Assembly (NCBI GenBank): GCA_011032825.1
Contig: JAADJZ010000007.1
Coordinates: 1,550,001 to 1,614,000 of the forward strand
Direction: 5' to 3'
Length of the DNA stretch: 64,000 nucleotides
From: Massariosphaeria phaeospora
Taxonomy: Eukaryota > Ascomycota > Dothideomycetes > Pleosporales
Shown here: piece after piece, positions 41,579-51,317 of the stretch
How positions within the stretch are numbered: the first letter of the stretch is position 1
How the letters are laid out: the number at the start of each line of letters is the position of its first letter
Program-made: the position numbers and the translations under genes
Notes under the pieces: generated by a model
Databases searched by the model: none
What the model was told of the DNA's origin: nothing
Seen by the model: only the letters and a program-made list of their open reading frames with translations

Positions 41579-42160
41579 ATGCAGTTATTTAACCTCAACC
41601 CTTTTCCGGATATTTTCTATGGCCGAGACCGTATCCCTATGATTTTCACTCCATTTTCACTCTGTCACACGTCCCGAAGACGACAGCGTCAGTCGAACGA
41701 TCAAGAAGAGCCACGTATTTCTGCGCGGAACTCTATACCTGGCCCCGACAAGCAGCAAGCTCGATGCAATCCAACACTTATGGAGGCTTGGCTTCTCCGG
41801 GGTGAAGACTCAGAGGCAGACAAAACATTCGGAGCAAGCTCCGTCAATGGAAACGCAGTGACAAACGTCTCAGTTCAAGCTCAGAAATTAGACAAACGGG
41901 AACACGTGAAGGCTGTGCTGATGCGAAAAGCAAGCGGAGGGAAGTGGCTGGAAAGAGAGGGAGCCCAGATTGAAGAATATCCAATCCACAATGTTGGATT
42001 ATCGAAACTGAGGAAAGCTGTACGATTTCGTGATAGGAAAGACGTGTTTTGCGTGAGTGGGGAGCGGGAAGTCGTCGCTGTGATAGATAACGAAGGGAAA
42101 TCTAAAGTAGGACAGAGCGCGCGGAGGCTGCAGCAGAGGAAGAAGGGGTTTGTTGACTAA
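41579..42160 (+). CDS. Orphan basic protein, tail related to upstream neighbour
   Basis: A 193-residue single-exon frame from the ATG at 41579. I recognise no family. The C-terminal ~50 residues (KAVRFRDRK...VAVIDNEGKSK...RRLQQRKK) match the pattern of the tail of the gene at 40151-41284 (KRVRFDETK...VVDNEGKTPRIPRKAKK). The shared core is K-x-VRF, ~18 residues, then DNEGK and a basic end. The rest, including the MQLFNLNPF start and an Arg-rich segment near residue 33, is not obviously shared. Same strand and ~295 bp spacing suggest a tandem duplication that has diverged. Coding status is supported by the shared tail more than by length. Confidence 0.5.
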   Translation: MQLFNLNPFPDIFYGRDRIPMIFTPFSLCHTSRRRQRQSNDQEEPRISARNSIPGPDKQQARCNPTLMEAWLLRGEDSEADKTFGASSVNGNAVTNVSVQAQKLDKREHVKAVLMRKASGGKWLEREGAQIEEYPIHNVGLSKLRKAVRFRDRKDVFCVSGEREVVAVIDNEGKSKVGQSARRLQQRKKGFVD

Positions 42161-42756
42161 CACGATTGAGCAAAGCAGGCTGGAGGCTGCATTCGCTCGG
42201 CTCCAGTCAAGAGTGGGCCCCAGGATATTCTGTATCGTACGTATAGCTTACCATTGTCTACATCGAACCAAGTTGGATTTGAGTTACTTTGTTCCAGGGG
42301 AAAATTGCGTGATAGCCGAGCAGATAGCCGAGACGGGGGAGGGGATAGACCTGCCTGCAAAAGATCTTTCTCTAGACTCCATCTTGAGCCGCTCCATCTC
42401 AGCGCGATCCACCGCCCTATCGCGTATAAAATCACATCAAAAGGGAGTTTTTGGGTATGTTTTACAATACAAATGCCTGCTTGGAGACGAAATATCAGCG
42501 AGAAACTCCTTTAGGCGTCTGCAGGTGTAAGCAATTGGAAAGCCGAAGGAAAAGAAGCCGATCCGTGCCTGCAGCGAATGAAAATAGGGCGGGACACTAG
42601 CTCACCGCTCCATGGCGGAAGAACAGAACAGCAGGGTGGAACTTCGTTCACGCAGCTATATTACTATCATACAGAGAGCTCTCTCTCAACAACCAGATAA
42701 TCAACTCATTTCACACATTCCGTTCATCTCATCCACCTCATCTCATTGTAGCAACA
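42161..42756. other. Intergenic: P450 promoter side
   Basis: Spacer between the second orphan and the P450 gene. Short frames on both strands have no recognisable product. A TATAAAA-like string is at 42425-42430, well upstream of the P450 start, and is not assigned. Confidence 0.4.
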
Positions 42757-44469
42757 ATGTACTTATATCTTACCTTCGCTCCTCTCGCCGTCTTCGCAGC
42801 ATTTCGCAGCTACCATCTCATCCTCAACTACTTAGCAGCGCGCAAGTTTGGAGTCCCCATCATCGTCCTCCCGGTCTCTTTTGAAGACCTGTGGTGGATG
42901 CCGCTCCGCCCGCTGTTCGCATGGGTAGAGAAGCTGCCCTTCGGACTGGGTGATTGGTATGTCTACACAACGATGGGCTGGGGCCATGAGGACGGCCACA
43001 AGACGACGGGTCGTCTAGGCGAGACTTTTGTGCTCTGCTCCCCAAGCGTTAACCAGGTGGTTACGTCCTATGGACCTGCGCTCGATAAGGTCTTCAAGAA
43101 CAACAAGAACTGGCCGCATGCGGAGTCGCAGTCGCAATTATTTGCCTTTTACGGACAGAATCTTAGCTCTACTAATGGTGAGGAGTGGTCAGTATATTGC
43201 AGTTTGGTATGTACTTGCTTGGTCGCTGACGGGTGCAGGAAACGCCATCGGAAGATCACTGCTTCGGCGTTCAATGAAAAGACCATGCACGCAGTCTGGA
43301 AGGACAGTATACTCAACACGATGGCGATCGACTTCATCGGGGAGAGTGCGCGTACTCTAGGCCGTATTCGTTCCACGTTTGACGTGCTAGCTATGCAAGT
43401 CCTGGCTAGTGTTGGGTTTGGTCAAGAAATGCCACTAACCACGATTCCACCTGGACATCAAGAATCGTTGATGGACAGCTTGGGCTTCATCCTGCAGCAT
43501 GTCATGCTCACACTCCTCTTCAACAGCCTCAAAGCTCCAGATATCTTGCTTCCCGGTATGCTCCGGCGCCTCAAAGTCTCGGTGGCCGAGTTCAGACTGT
43601 ACATGAAGGAAGCGGTGCTCCGCCACATGCAGTCGGCACACACCAAGACGGAGAAATCTAGACCGACTAGTCTCTTAGAAGCCATGGTGAAAGCCAACGA
43701 AATGGAGAAGCAGCAGTCCGAAACGGCCGTGGGCAAACCATCTTATCTTACAGAGTCGGAGCTGTACGGCAATCTCTTCGTGTTCAATCTTGCTGGGTAC
43801 GAGACAACTGCTGGAACCATGACGTTTGCTCTACCCTTCTTGGCTGCGCACCCCGACATCCAGGACTGGGTCATCGAAGAAATCGACCGGTATTACAGCC
43901 CCAAAGCCGCCGTGGAGAACGAATATGTCGAAATCTACCCCAAGCTCGTCCGCTGCCTCTCGACCATGTACGAAACTCTTCGGCTTTCAAGCCCTGCTCC
44001 ATTACTCTTACGAGACCCTCTCACTCCACAAGAATTGCCCATATCCACTTCCACCGGGCCTAGAACGATTACAGTGAATCCGGGCACGTCGGTGTCTGCC
44101 CATTACTGGGGCGCTCATCTCTCGCCTAGGTGGACCGATCCCAAGACCTTCAATCCGAAACGCTTCGTTGCCATATCGTCCTCCGGCGAGGAGACTCTAG
44201 AGATACCGGAAGGCCCGGTATATGGCCCATGGATTTCCGGACCACGTGTATGTCCAGGAAAGAAGTTCAGTCAGGTTGAGTTTGTCGCAGTGGTGGCACA
44301 GATCCTCTCTCGATACTGCATTGAGGTCCAAAAAGTAGCTGGCGAGAGTGAAGAAGCCGCCAGGACGAAATTGTTTGGTGTCCTTGACAAGAAGTATTTC
44401 AATATTAGTACGCATTTGGTCAGTCCGGAAGACGCAGGTATTACTTTTGTACGGCGAGCGAAAGATTAG
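42757..44469 (+). CDS. Cytochrome P450 monooxygenase
   Basis: Two exons, 42757..43187 and 43239..44469, 553 residues. The 51-bp intron (GTCAGT...GGTGCAG) is in-frame and stop-free. Removing it restores the C-helix start EEW-KRHRKI, the usual WxxxR-type region. An N-terminal hydrophobic segment (~1-25) anchors the protein in the ER. The I-helix has AGYETT, the K-helix ExxR is in YETLR, and a PKTFNPKRF-type PERF region follows. The heme loop is ISGPRVCPG with C482 as thiolate ligand. The family number cannot be assigned by eye. The enzyme needs a P450 reductase and oxidises an unknown substrate. An alpha/beta hydrolase lies next to it in convergent orientation. Confidence 0.93.
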   Translation: MYLYLTFAPLAVFAAFRSYHLILNYLAARKFGVPIIVLPVSFEDLWWMPLRPLFAWVEKLPFGLGDWYVYTTMGWGHEDGHKTTGRLGETFVLCSPSVNQVVTSYGPALDKVFKNNKNWPHAESQSQLFAFYGQNLSSTNGEEWSVYCSLVCTCLVADGCRKRHRKITASAFNEKTMHAVWKDSILNTMAIDFIGESARTLGRIRSTFDVLAMQVLASVGFGQEMPLTTIPPGHQESLMDSLGFILQHVMLTLLFNSLKAPDILLPGMLRRLKVSVAEFRLYMKEAVLRHMQSAHTKTEKSRPTSLLEAMVKANEMEKQQSETAVGKPSYLTESELYGNLFVFNLAGYETTAGTMTFALPFLAAHPDIQDWVIEEIDRYYSPKAAVENEYVEIYPKLVRCLSTMYETLRLSSPAPLLLRDPLTPQELPISTSTGPRTITVNPGTSVSAHYWGAHLSPRWTDPKTFNPKRFVAISSSGEETLEIPEGPVYGPWISGPRVCPGKKFSQVEFVAVVAQILSRYCIEVQKVAGESEEAARTKLFGVLDKKYFNISTHLVSPEDAGITFVRRAKD

Positions 44470-44794
44470 ATGGCCGACAATGCTAGCGCTCCCGCAGCTT
44501 TGGGTGCCATGTATCTCGTACGATCGTACATAACTATGACCCGAAATTAGTGTGGAGTGCATAGAAAATTTGACAATTTGCCCTGTCATGGATCGTAACC
44601 AATCACATGCGTTATTGAGCACTCTATGTATGGACTTGAACTCGCAGCCGCGCTCGAAGGCAATGGTTGAGCACGCCAGTCCAAAAGTTGATTGGCCAAA
44701 GGTAACTAGGTACGAGGATTGAGCGACTTACAAGTCCTGTTTAGTCCATGGAACAATAATTACCCTATGAGGCTTACGCTTCATGTTAATCGCA
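44470..44794. other. Convergent 3' spacer
   Basis: Between the P450 (+) and hydrolase (-) stop codons. No gene or repeat recognised. Confidence 0.5.
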
Positions 44795-45617
44795 CTATTG
44801 CCACTTCTTGATAAGTTCAATGGTAATAGCCGCGACATCTTCAACCTTGCTGATGAAAGGGCAATGGGACGACTTTAAGTCTGCGGTAGTCCATTCAACG
44901 CCGCTCTTCTGGATCCACATGTCCTGAAGAAACAAAGGATTGCACTGATCATCGAGTGTCCTAATGTATGCCCTTCTTCCATCAAACGCAGACTCCGCCC
45001 AAGCAGGCTTCGTTGCAGGGGTTTCAAATGCAGCGAGAGCGTGTGGAACCATTGCGTCTTCTAGTTTTGGTGCCAACGCGGGATCAGCATCGCCATAAAG
45101 AGTCTCCATGACTGGGTCTATGACGGCGAGGCCCTTGGAAGGCTGTTGTCTCTTGAATTAGTACAGCTCTATACTGTCCGCAGGAATTACATACAGTATC
45201 CTGCTTGATGAAAGGTGGATATGCACCCCCAACGGCTTGGAGCAGAGTTTCGCCTTCGCCAACAATGTTGCCGACCAGATATAAGAGGCCGAGAACGCCG
45301 CCTTTCTTCCCTTCTGCACTGCGAGAGACCGTACTGAGGCCTGCAGCAGCAGCTCCACCAACAACTCCACCGTATGAATGCACGAATATGACGACATCTT
45401 TGCCATCATCGAGCAACGGCAGGATTACGCCCTCTCGGGCTTGCTCAGAATCCTTTGACGTTGTGATATTTGTTGTATCCGGTGGATTTAGGGATGGGAC
45501 ATGGGCATACACAGTCGAGTAGCCAGCCTTCTCCAACCGTGCCGAGAGCTGATCGAAGCAAGAGGGGTTAGCGAATGCTCCCGCGAAGAACACAACCGTC
45601 GGAAGAGGCCGGGACAT
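44795..45617 (-). CDS. Alpha/beta hydrolase (EstC / plant-methylesterase-like)
   Basis: Two exons, 45617..45195 and 45142..44795, with a 52-bp intron (GTATGT...GACAACAG), 256 residues. The nucleophile elbow is VHSYGG with S81. H234 lies in SSHCPFIS, the position of the catalytic histidine in methylesterase/hydroxynitrile-lyase-like hydrolases, and D205 or D206 (LDDQCNP) is a candidate acid. VVFFAGAFANPSCFDQL gives the oxyanion-side strand and loop. There is no signal peptide, so it is probably cytosolic. Substrate is unknown; small esters are typical of this subfamily. The short length is normal for the group. Confidence 0.88.
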
Positions 45618-46233
45618 GTTAGAAACTTCTCCGACTCTGGATGCAAAGAGGTGGGGAAAGTGATGAAGAAGGTAAAATGCTGTATCTGCACTGGAAGGTA
45701 GAGAAATGAGTTATTATCGTGTAACGAAGTCGCGGCGCATCGATAGGTGTTGTTCACTCGTTCAGAGGGAGTACGACTTAAATACCAGATCTGTTCCGCT
45801 TTTAGGATTTGTATCCTAGTAGTTGCCGACCCCGCATGCACCAACAAGGCGCGGACGACATTGCAGCGTCAATTCCCTCCTGTCGCACCGGCACGTGCTG
45901 TCAATGAATTACTTACTATGATATGTACTATAGGGGTTTCTAAACGATATGTCAATCTTATAGAAGTAGGCCGGAATTGCTTGCCATGTCTAGAGAATCG
46001 GGAGAGCGCAGGTGTCGTCGGCGAAGACGGGGTAAGCTAGTCGGATTCGGCTAGATCCACGCCGCTAGTCTTACCGCCGTGATCCACCTCATCGGGCAGC
46101 TGAGTCGGGGGCTCTGAGTCGGGGGCTGGACTGGACAGTAGCCCGGCCCCGACCATGTTTTCAGCGTGTCGTCTCCCTATCATTATGTTGCCTGCATCTC
46201 ACCGCAGTACGTCGAATATACCCAACGCTGTCC
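45618..46233. other. Divergent promoter region with a short tandem duplication
   Basis: Between the hydrolase (-) and the CorA-like gene (+). Two adjacent copies of CTGAGTCGGGGGCT lie at 46100-46127. No gene recognised. Confidence 0.5.
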
Positions 46234-49200
46234 ATGATGTCTCCCGATCCACCAGGCGCCGACCCCGAGATCGTGTCTAGCGAAACGACTAGGTCGAGTC
46301 AGGAGAAAATCACGTTCATTAATCACAACGGGAAGCGTTTTCTTTTTCCATTTGAGCATTGCAAGACCTGGAAGGCTTTCCGCTTATTGCTTGACGAAGC
46401 GTACGCCCGTGAAGCGGATGAAAGAGTCCGCAGTGAGTTCGAGAATGATAGATTTGACATAATGGGTCTGGATGAGGAGGTCGTGCTACCATCAGTCTGG
46501 AGTTTGACTGTGGAGCCTAATATGCAAGTTCGGTTGTCGTTATGGGTAGATGGCGATTCTCCAAGATCACGAAATACCCCCCATACTTCGCGATCACGTC
46601 TAGCTTTCGCGGAAGGTTTTCCGCCGTCTGAACAAGAAGCGCGGCGGGTCCGTAGGCCTCCACCAGGCCCGCGAGAGCGCCCTGAGCCCGCCATCGCTAG
46701 ACAAACTAGCCAAGGTAGATTCAGTTCTACAGCAACCGGTACGTCTCCAGCCCCTTTATGTCCTTCATGAGTTCTGACGGAAGCAAAGGCGAAGACCATA
46801 TTCTGGATGTTCTTGACGCGGACACACAACAGCAGGCATACTACCCTGGGACTAGAGAGAGGGGCTCCGATTATGATCCACCTCCTAAAAGCGTGGAGGC
46901 ATCAAGACCATCATCGCCTGCATGGGGTTACTCATCAAATGAGGATGTTAATGAAGAGGGGTCTAGTATAGACGACAGCGAGTATGATGATTCGGATACC
47001 GTAAGCGATAACGGTAAAGACGACGTCAAAACCCCACCACCGATAGCAAGCCGCGCCGCTGTAGACTTTCCTGCGTTCAAGGATGAGAAGCTTTCCTTCT
47101 TGGTTGACACAAAATCACCATCTACTTATAACAACACTAAGCTTCCGCACGGCAACGAAGATCCAGAGCAACGCGCTAGTGTTGGAGACATGAAGCCGGA
47201 TACTCTAAAGATTCTCAAAGCAATATCGGTAACAGCGGAAAGTCGAACGACTCTTCAAATACATACGCTTCCAGGACCAGAGAGCTCTTTTACATCCGCA
47301 GCAACTGACATTCGTTGGTATCATCTCCATGCAAAGCAGCTCGATTTTGCACAGTTTAAGGTGAATATTGCACTAGACGCACTTATTGAACATATGGTAG
47401 AGACAACGGTTGCTAACTCTACATAGAATACGTGTTTAAACATCCATGACACATCTGACAACATTCGACTACGTTTACTTACCAGGAAAACTTTAGAAAA
47501 GGTTGAGAAGGAGAAGGCGAAAGTCTTTCTTGATGGGATGTTCATTGAACCAGGAACGGTCTTACGAGCAGACGAAGAGAAGCAGCAAACTGGAGTCCAA
47601 TCTGAACTTCAATCAGTTATATTCTCGTGTATACCCTACTTCGATATCCAACCCCCCTTGAAGACAACCACAGACCGTCTCTATCCTCCTAGGACCCTGA
47701 TGCAGTCGAAATATCCGTACGAATCCGTTTTTGAAAGAGATGCAGAACAGGCGATCAAGAAACTCGGAAATGGTAGTTCAAAAGGTGTTATCCATGTTCC
47801 AACTCTATGGATGATGAATGTTGGGTCACACGCTATTGTTACTTGTGGGTACCAACCGCTGTCGCACGAGCTAGTAAATTCGATGAAGCTGGTTCAAGAG
47901 GATATTAAACAGCTTAGAAAAGAAGGAAGCGAAAACAAAAGCATAACCAGCATTAGACTTGTCGATTGGCAACACCGCGTTCTTCTTTATTCGCTTGAGG
48001 AATGCGGAACATATTTTGAGCTGGAGCAGAGGCTAGAAGAGTTAAGATCATCGACACATAGTGGGCTCTTATCTGCGGATAGGTTGCATCTAGTATGGGA
48101 CAGTCCTGATGGCGACATTGGGGTGACGCCTGCAAACTGGCCAAGCATTGTCAAACGCAAAAACCTCATATTCATCAAGCTATCCGTGGTCGACAGCAAG
48201 ACAGCAGCAAGACTAAACGAGAAAACCGAACACGAATCGCATTTACTACACTCGATACCTCCCTTCTTTGATTGGCCGCATGGAACAGACGACAGTACCC
48301 CAGACAGGCTTACGAAACAGTCCGGCCTCACTCCTCATGAACCTAAGCGTTCAACGCGTTGTCTCGAGCACGTAGAGAAGGCAATGTTGTCTGAAAGATT
48401 GACCTTCGATACGACGACCGGACACGCAGTTGAAAGTGCCTTTACCTCCCCCAAGTATTACCAGTCCCTGCCGGAGAAAGCTTTTGGGGAACTAAAGACT
48501 GTGTGCGACTCTTTATCGCAGGATGCTGCATACTTTGGGAAAGGCACACCCAACCTTACTATGCATCAGCTTATACTTTACGCGCAAATCACGACCATCT
48601 CAAAGGAGTACGCTGAATTGGTCAACACACTAGAGGGTACTCTAAAACTGTTTGTTGGGGATGTGGACAAGAACGCTATGCTACGCAAAGTCTGGGGAGG
48701 ACTAGCAAACACTGGCGAAGGTCTTCAGCAAACGTACGGCGGAGATTCGGAGGACGATATAGATGTTTCATGGTGTATTCGGAATCCGCGCCACTTTAAG
48801 TTATACAAACGATATCTACCACCACCTGTACGGGACAGCGACTTGGAGGAAAGCCTGAGGAAGTGCAGAGCCTGCCGGCACGACAAACCTTACCCCGATC
48901 CAGTAACTGCCCTAGAGCATCTACGCCTTCATCTTCAGCCCGCCACCGACAACCAATCCCGACGTAACATTGGAAAAGAATCGGCACTGGGTGACTGGGT
49001 TGTTTCCAGTACACAAAGAGACATGGAACTGGCCAATGTTGCACACATCTCCATTCTCACCACCGCATCGAATGAAGCTCGAGTTCTCCTACAGGAGACC
49101 AGAGCTCTAGCTGGAGGGGTCATGAACGAACACGGCCAAATGTCTGAGAAGTACAAGTTCCCAAGTGAGCTTATGAAGGCGCTGCACAGGCTCGTTGTGT

Positions 49201-50972
49201 TTTATCTTGCGATCGAACGCTCTATTAACTGTACTGAGAAGAACGTTATGACAAAGAGTCGCACTGTGCGATTTGAAGATAAGTTTACGACATCGTACCT
49301 GGGGCTTGATGTACTGAAGAGGTTTTCCGAGGGTGTCAAGACGTCGTTACGGTATGCGCGTCAGGATCTGTGTAAAATGACGCAAATGGAATCTGGTGCC
49401 GTTTACGATATCTCGCAACGGCTTTCTTTTGGCCCAGAGTATATCTGCAGCTGGTTCATCAGACGTCTGATGGTCAAACCGCTAGAAGGCAGCATGACCG
49501 TCGCGGAGATGTATAGGGAGTATCTGTCGACCTTGGTGAGTTGACTGGTAACTCCCTCTAGATTCGCCACTAACACCTCCTAGTCCTTTCAAGTCAACCA
49601 TCGCCCTGGAAAGCGGCTACTCCGCTCAATCAACTTGCTTCAAGAAGAGTTGATTACGCTCTTACTCGTGAACAGCTGGCAGATCAAACTCGTAGAGTCC
49701 TATTCCCGTGTACTAGACGACACCTCATACCAAGATGCCAGTCTCTCGCGCAAAGCGTCCTACCTCTTCGAAAGCCCGCTCCTACACTCCTGTCTCGAGA
49801 ACCTCCACGACGCCGGCGACGATTTCGGCGAACAAATCCTAAACTGCGGCCCGCTCTCCGAGACGACCAAGCAAAGCGCCGAAATCAACGAAGAGGACCA
49901 CGGCAAAGCCATCTTTGTTTTTACAGTCATTACCGTCATCTTCTTGCCTCTCTCGTTTGTTACATCTTATTTGGGAATGAATACTTCCGATATCCGCGGC
50001 ACGGAGAAGAAACAAACCATCTTCTGGGAGATCGCCATCCCCCTCACGACCGTGACCCTCGGCTCCGTCGTCCTCCTCGCATACAACGGCGACGAATTCC
50101 GCAACTCGCTGTCTGCGCTGTACAAAGCCCTCACAGGCAAACAAGACCCCCGGACCAACGCGCGCGGCATCTCCGTCGCCCAGCGCAAACGCGCCCCGCG
50201 GATTGCGTCCGAGTCGTCCTTGACAGCGGGCTACAAGAGCATGGCCGACGAGGCCGAATTCCTCGCTCCGCCCCCTCCGTACGGCTTCGATGCCTTCGCT
50301 TCCAACAACCGAGTGCTCACCGAAGATCGTGTCACTCTCCGCTACGCGCCCGAGCCACGCATAACCCTGCGCCGCGGCGACATAACCACGGACCACGAGT
50401 TCTCACAGCCAAAACCGTACGCCGACCGCCGTACACTCGACCTCGCCGAGCAACAGCCATCCGCTGCTGCTGCCGTCGCCGCCGCCATATACTCCAATGC
50501 CGACCCGCCTGCACCGCCATACGTGCGCATGCACCGTCAGGACGTCGACCCGCGGACGCTGGACTTCTACTCGATGCCCTGGGAGGGCGATAGCCGGGAT
50601 CCGAACTACATGTTGGTGTGGCGGGATTTGACACGGAGCCAGACCCAGGTGCTGCAGGAGCATACGCGGAGGCTGTTGAAGGGCCGCGGCGGTTCGGGAC
50701 GTTATGTGGGGGATGGCGAGGAGGGTGGACCGGTTGCGGAGTATGCGTGGGAGAGGCGACGGACGTCGGGGAGAGATAGGTATGAGGGTAGGGGGAAAAG
50801 TGATGGTGTGCGACCTAGTAGGGTTGGTGCTGTTGAGCCCGATGAGAAGCAGGATGGTTATGGGCCGGTCGAGTATACGTGGACGAATGCGAGGTCGAGA
50901 ACGAGAACGAGGATGGGGACGGGGGCGAGGGCGGGGACAAGGACAAGGACAAATGAAAGGCTCTATCCGTAG
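46234..50972 (+). CDS. CorA-like membrane protein with N-terminal ubiquitin-like domain
   Basis: Four exons: 46234..46738, 46789..47360, 47427..49535 and 49584..50972. The introns are 50, 66 and 48 bp, and the total is 1524 residues. Residues ~25-108 (EKITFINHNGKRFLFPFEHC...MQVRLSLWVD) resemble the ubiquitin-like ULD_2 domain found in fungal proteins. An acidic/Ser-rich linker follows. Residues ~370-1060 are the large CorA-like cytosolic part, with a C-x2-C-x14-H-x3-H zinc-finger-like site starting at C839. Two membrane segments lie at ~1171-1190 and ~1208-1229, separated by a loop with YLGMN; GMN (1193-1195) is the CorA selectivity signature. The last ~290 residues are low-complexity and end in RTRT repeats. 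Transport of a divalent cation is possible but many fungal members are uncharacterised. Confidence 0.85.
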
Positions 50973-51317
50973 GAAGAGTGATGACTTTTGGTATTTCGCC
51001 CACTACGTAATTACGATGAACCTATTACAATTCGCCCGGTCGCCACAGGAGTATGAGGAGTGGTCGTCAAGCGTACCAAAGAAGAATTCAGTCCCTATGT
51101 GGGCAGTTCATAGATTCGCTGTTCTTGCTCTCGCTCTTCACTTCCTGTCTGCACTCCAAAGGTTCGCACGGACGGACGCCGCATGAAGTTAATGGTCTGC
51201 GCTTGTCTTGTACATACGTCCACGATGATAGATAGGCAGCAGCTAACGCACCGCCATTCAAGCAATGCTTCATACTCTTAGCAATACAAATCACCGTGAC
51301 CACCGGTAAGAGCTCAT
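50973..51317. other. Convergent 3' spacer
   Basis: Between the CorA-like gene (+) and mkt1 (-). Short open frames only; no gene or repeat recognised. Confidence 0.5.

Noticed and set aside
46739..46770. Early stop of the 46234 frame read as the end of a separate small ubiquitin-like protein
   Set aside because: A consensus donor at 46739 and an acceptor at 46788 with a CTGAC branch site join it in phase to the downstream frame, matching the usual domain order.
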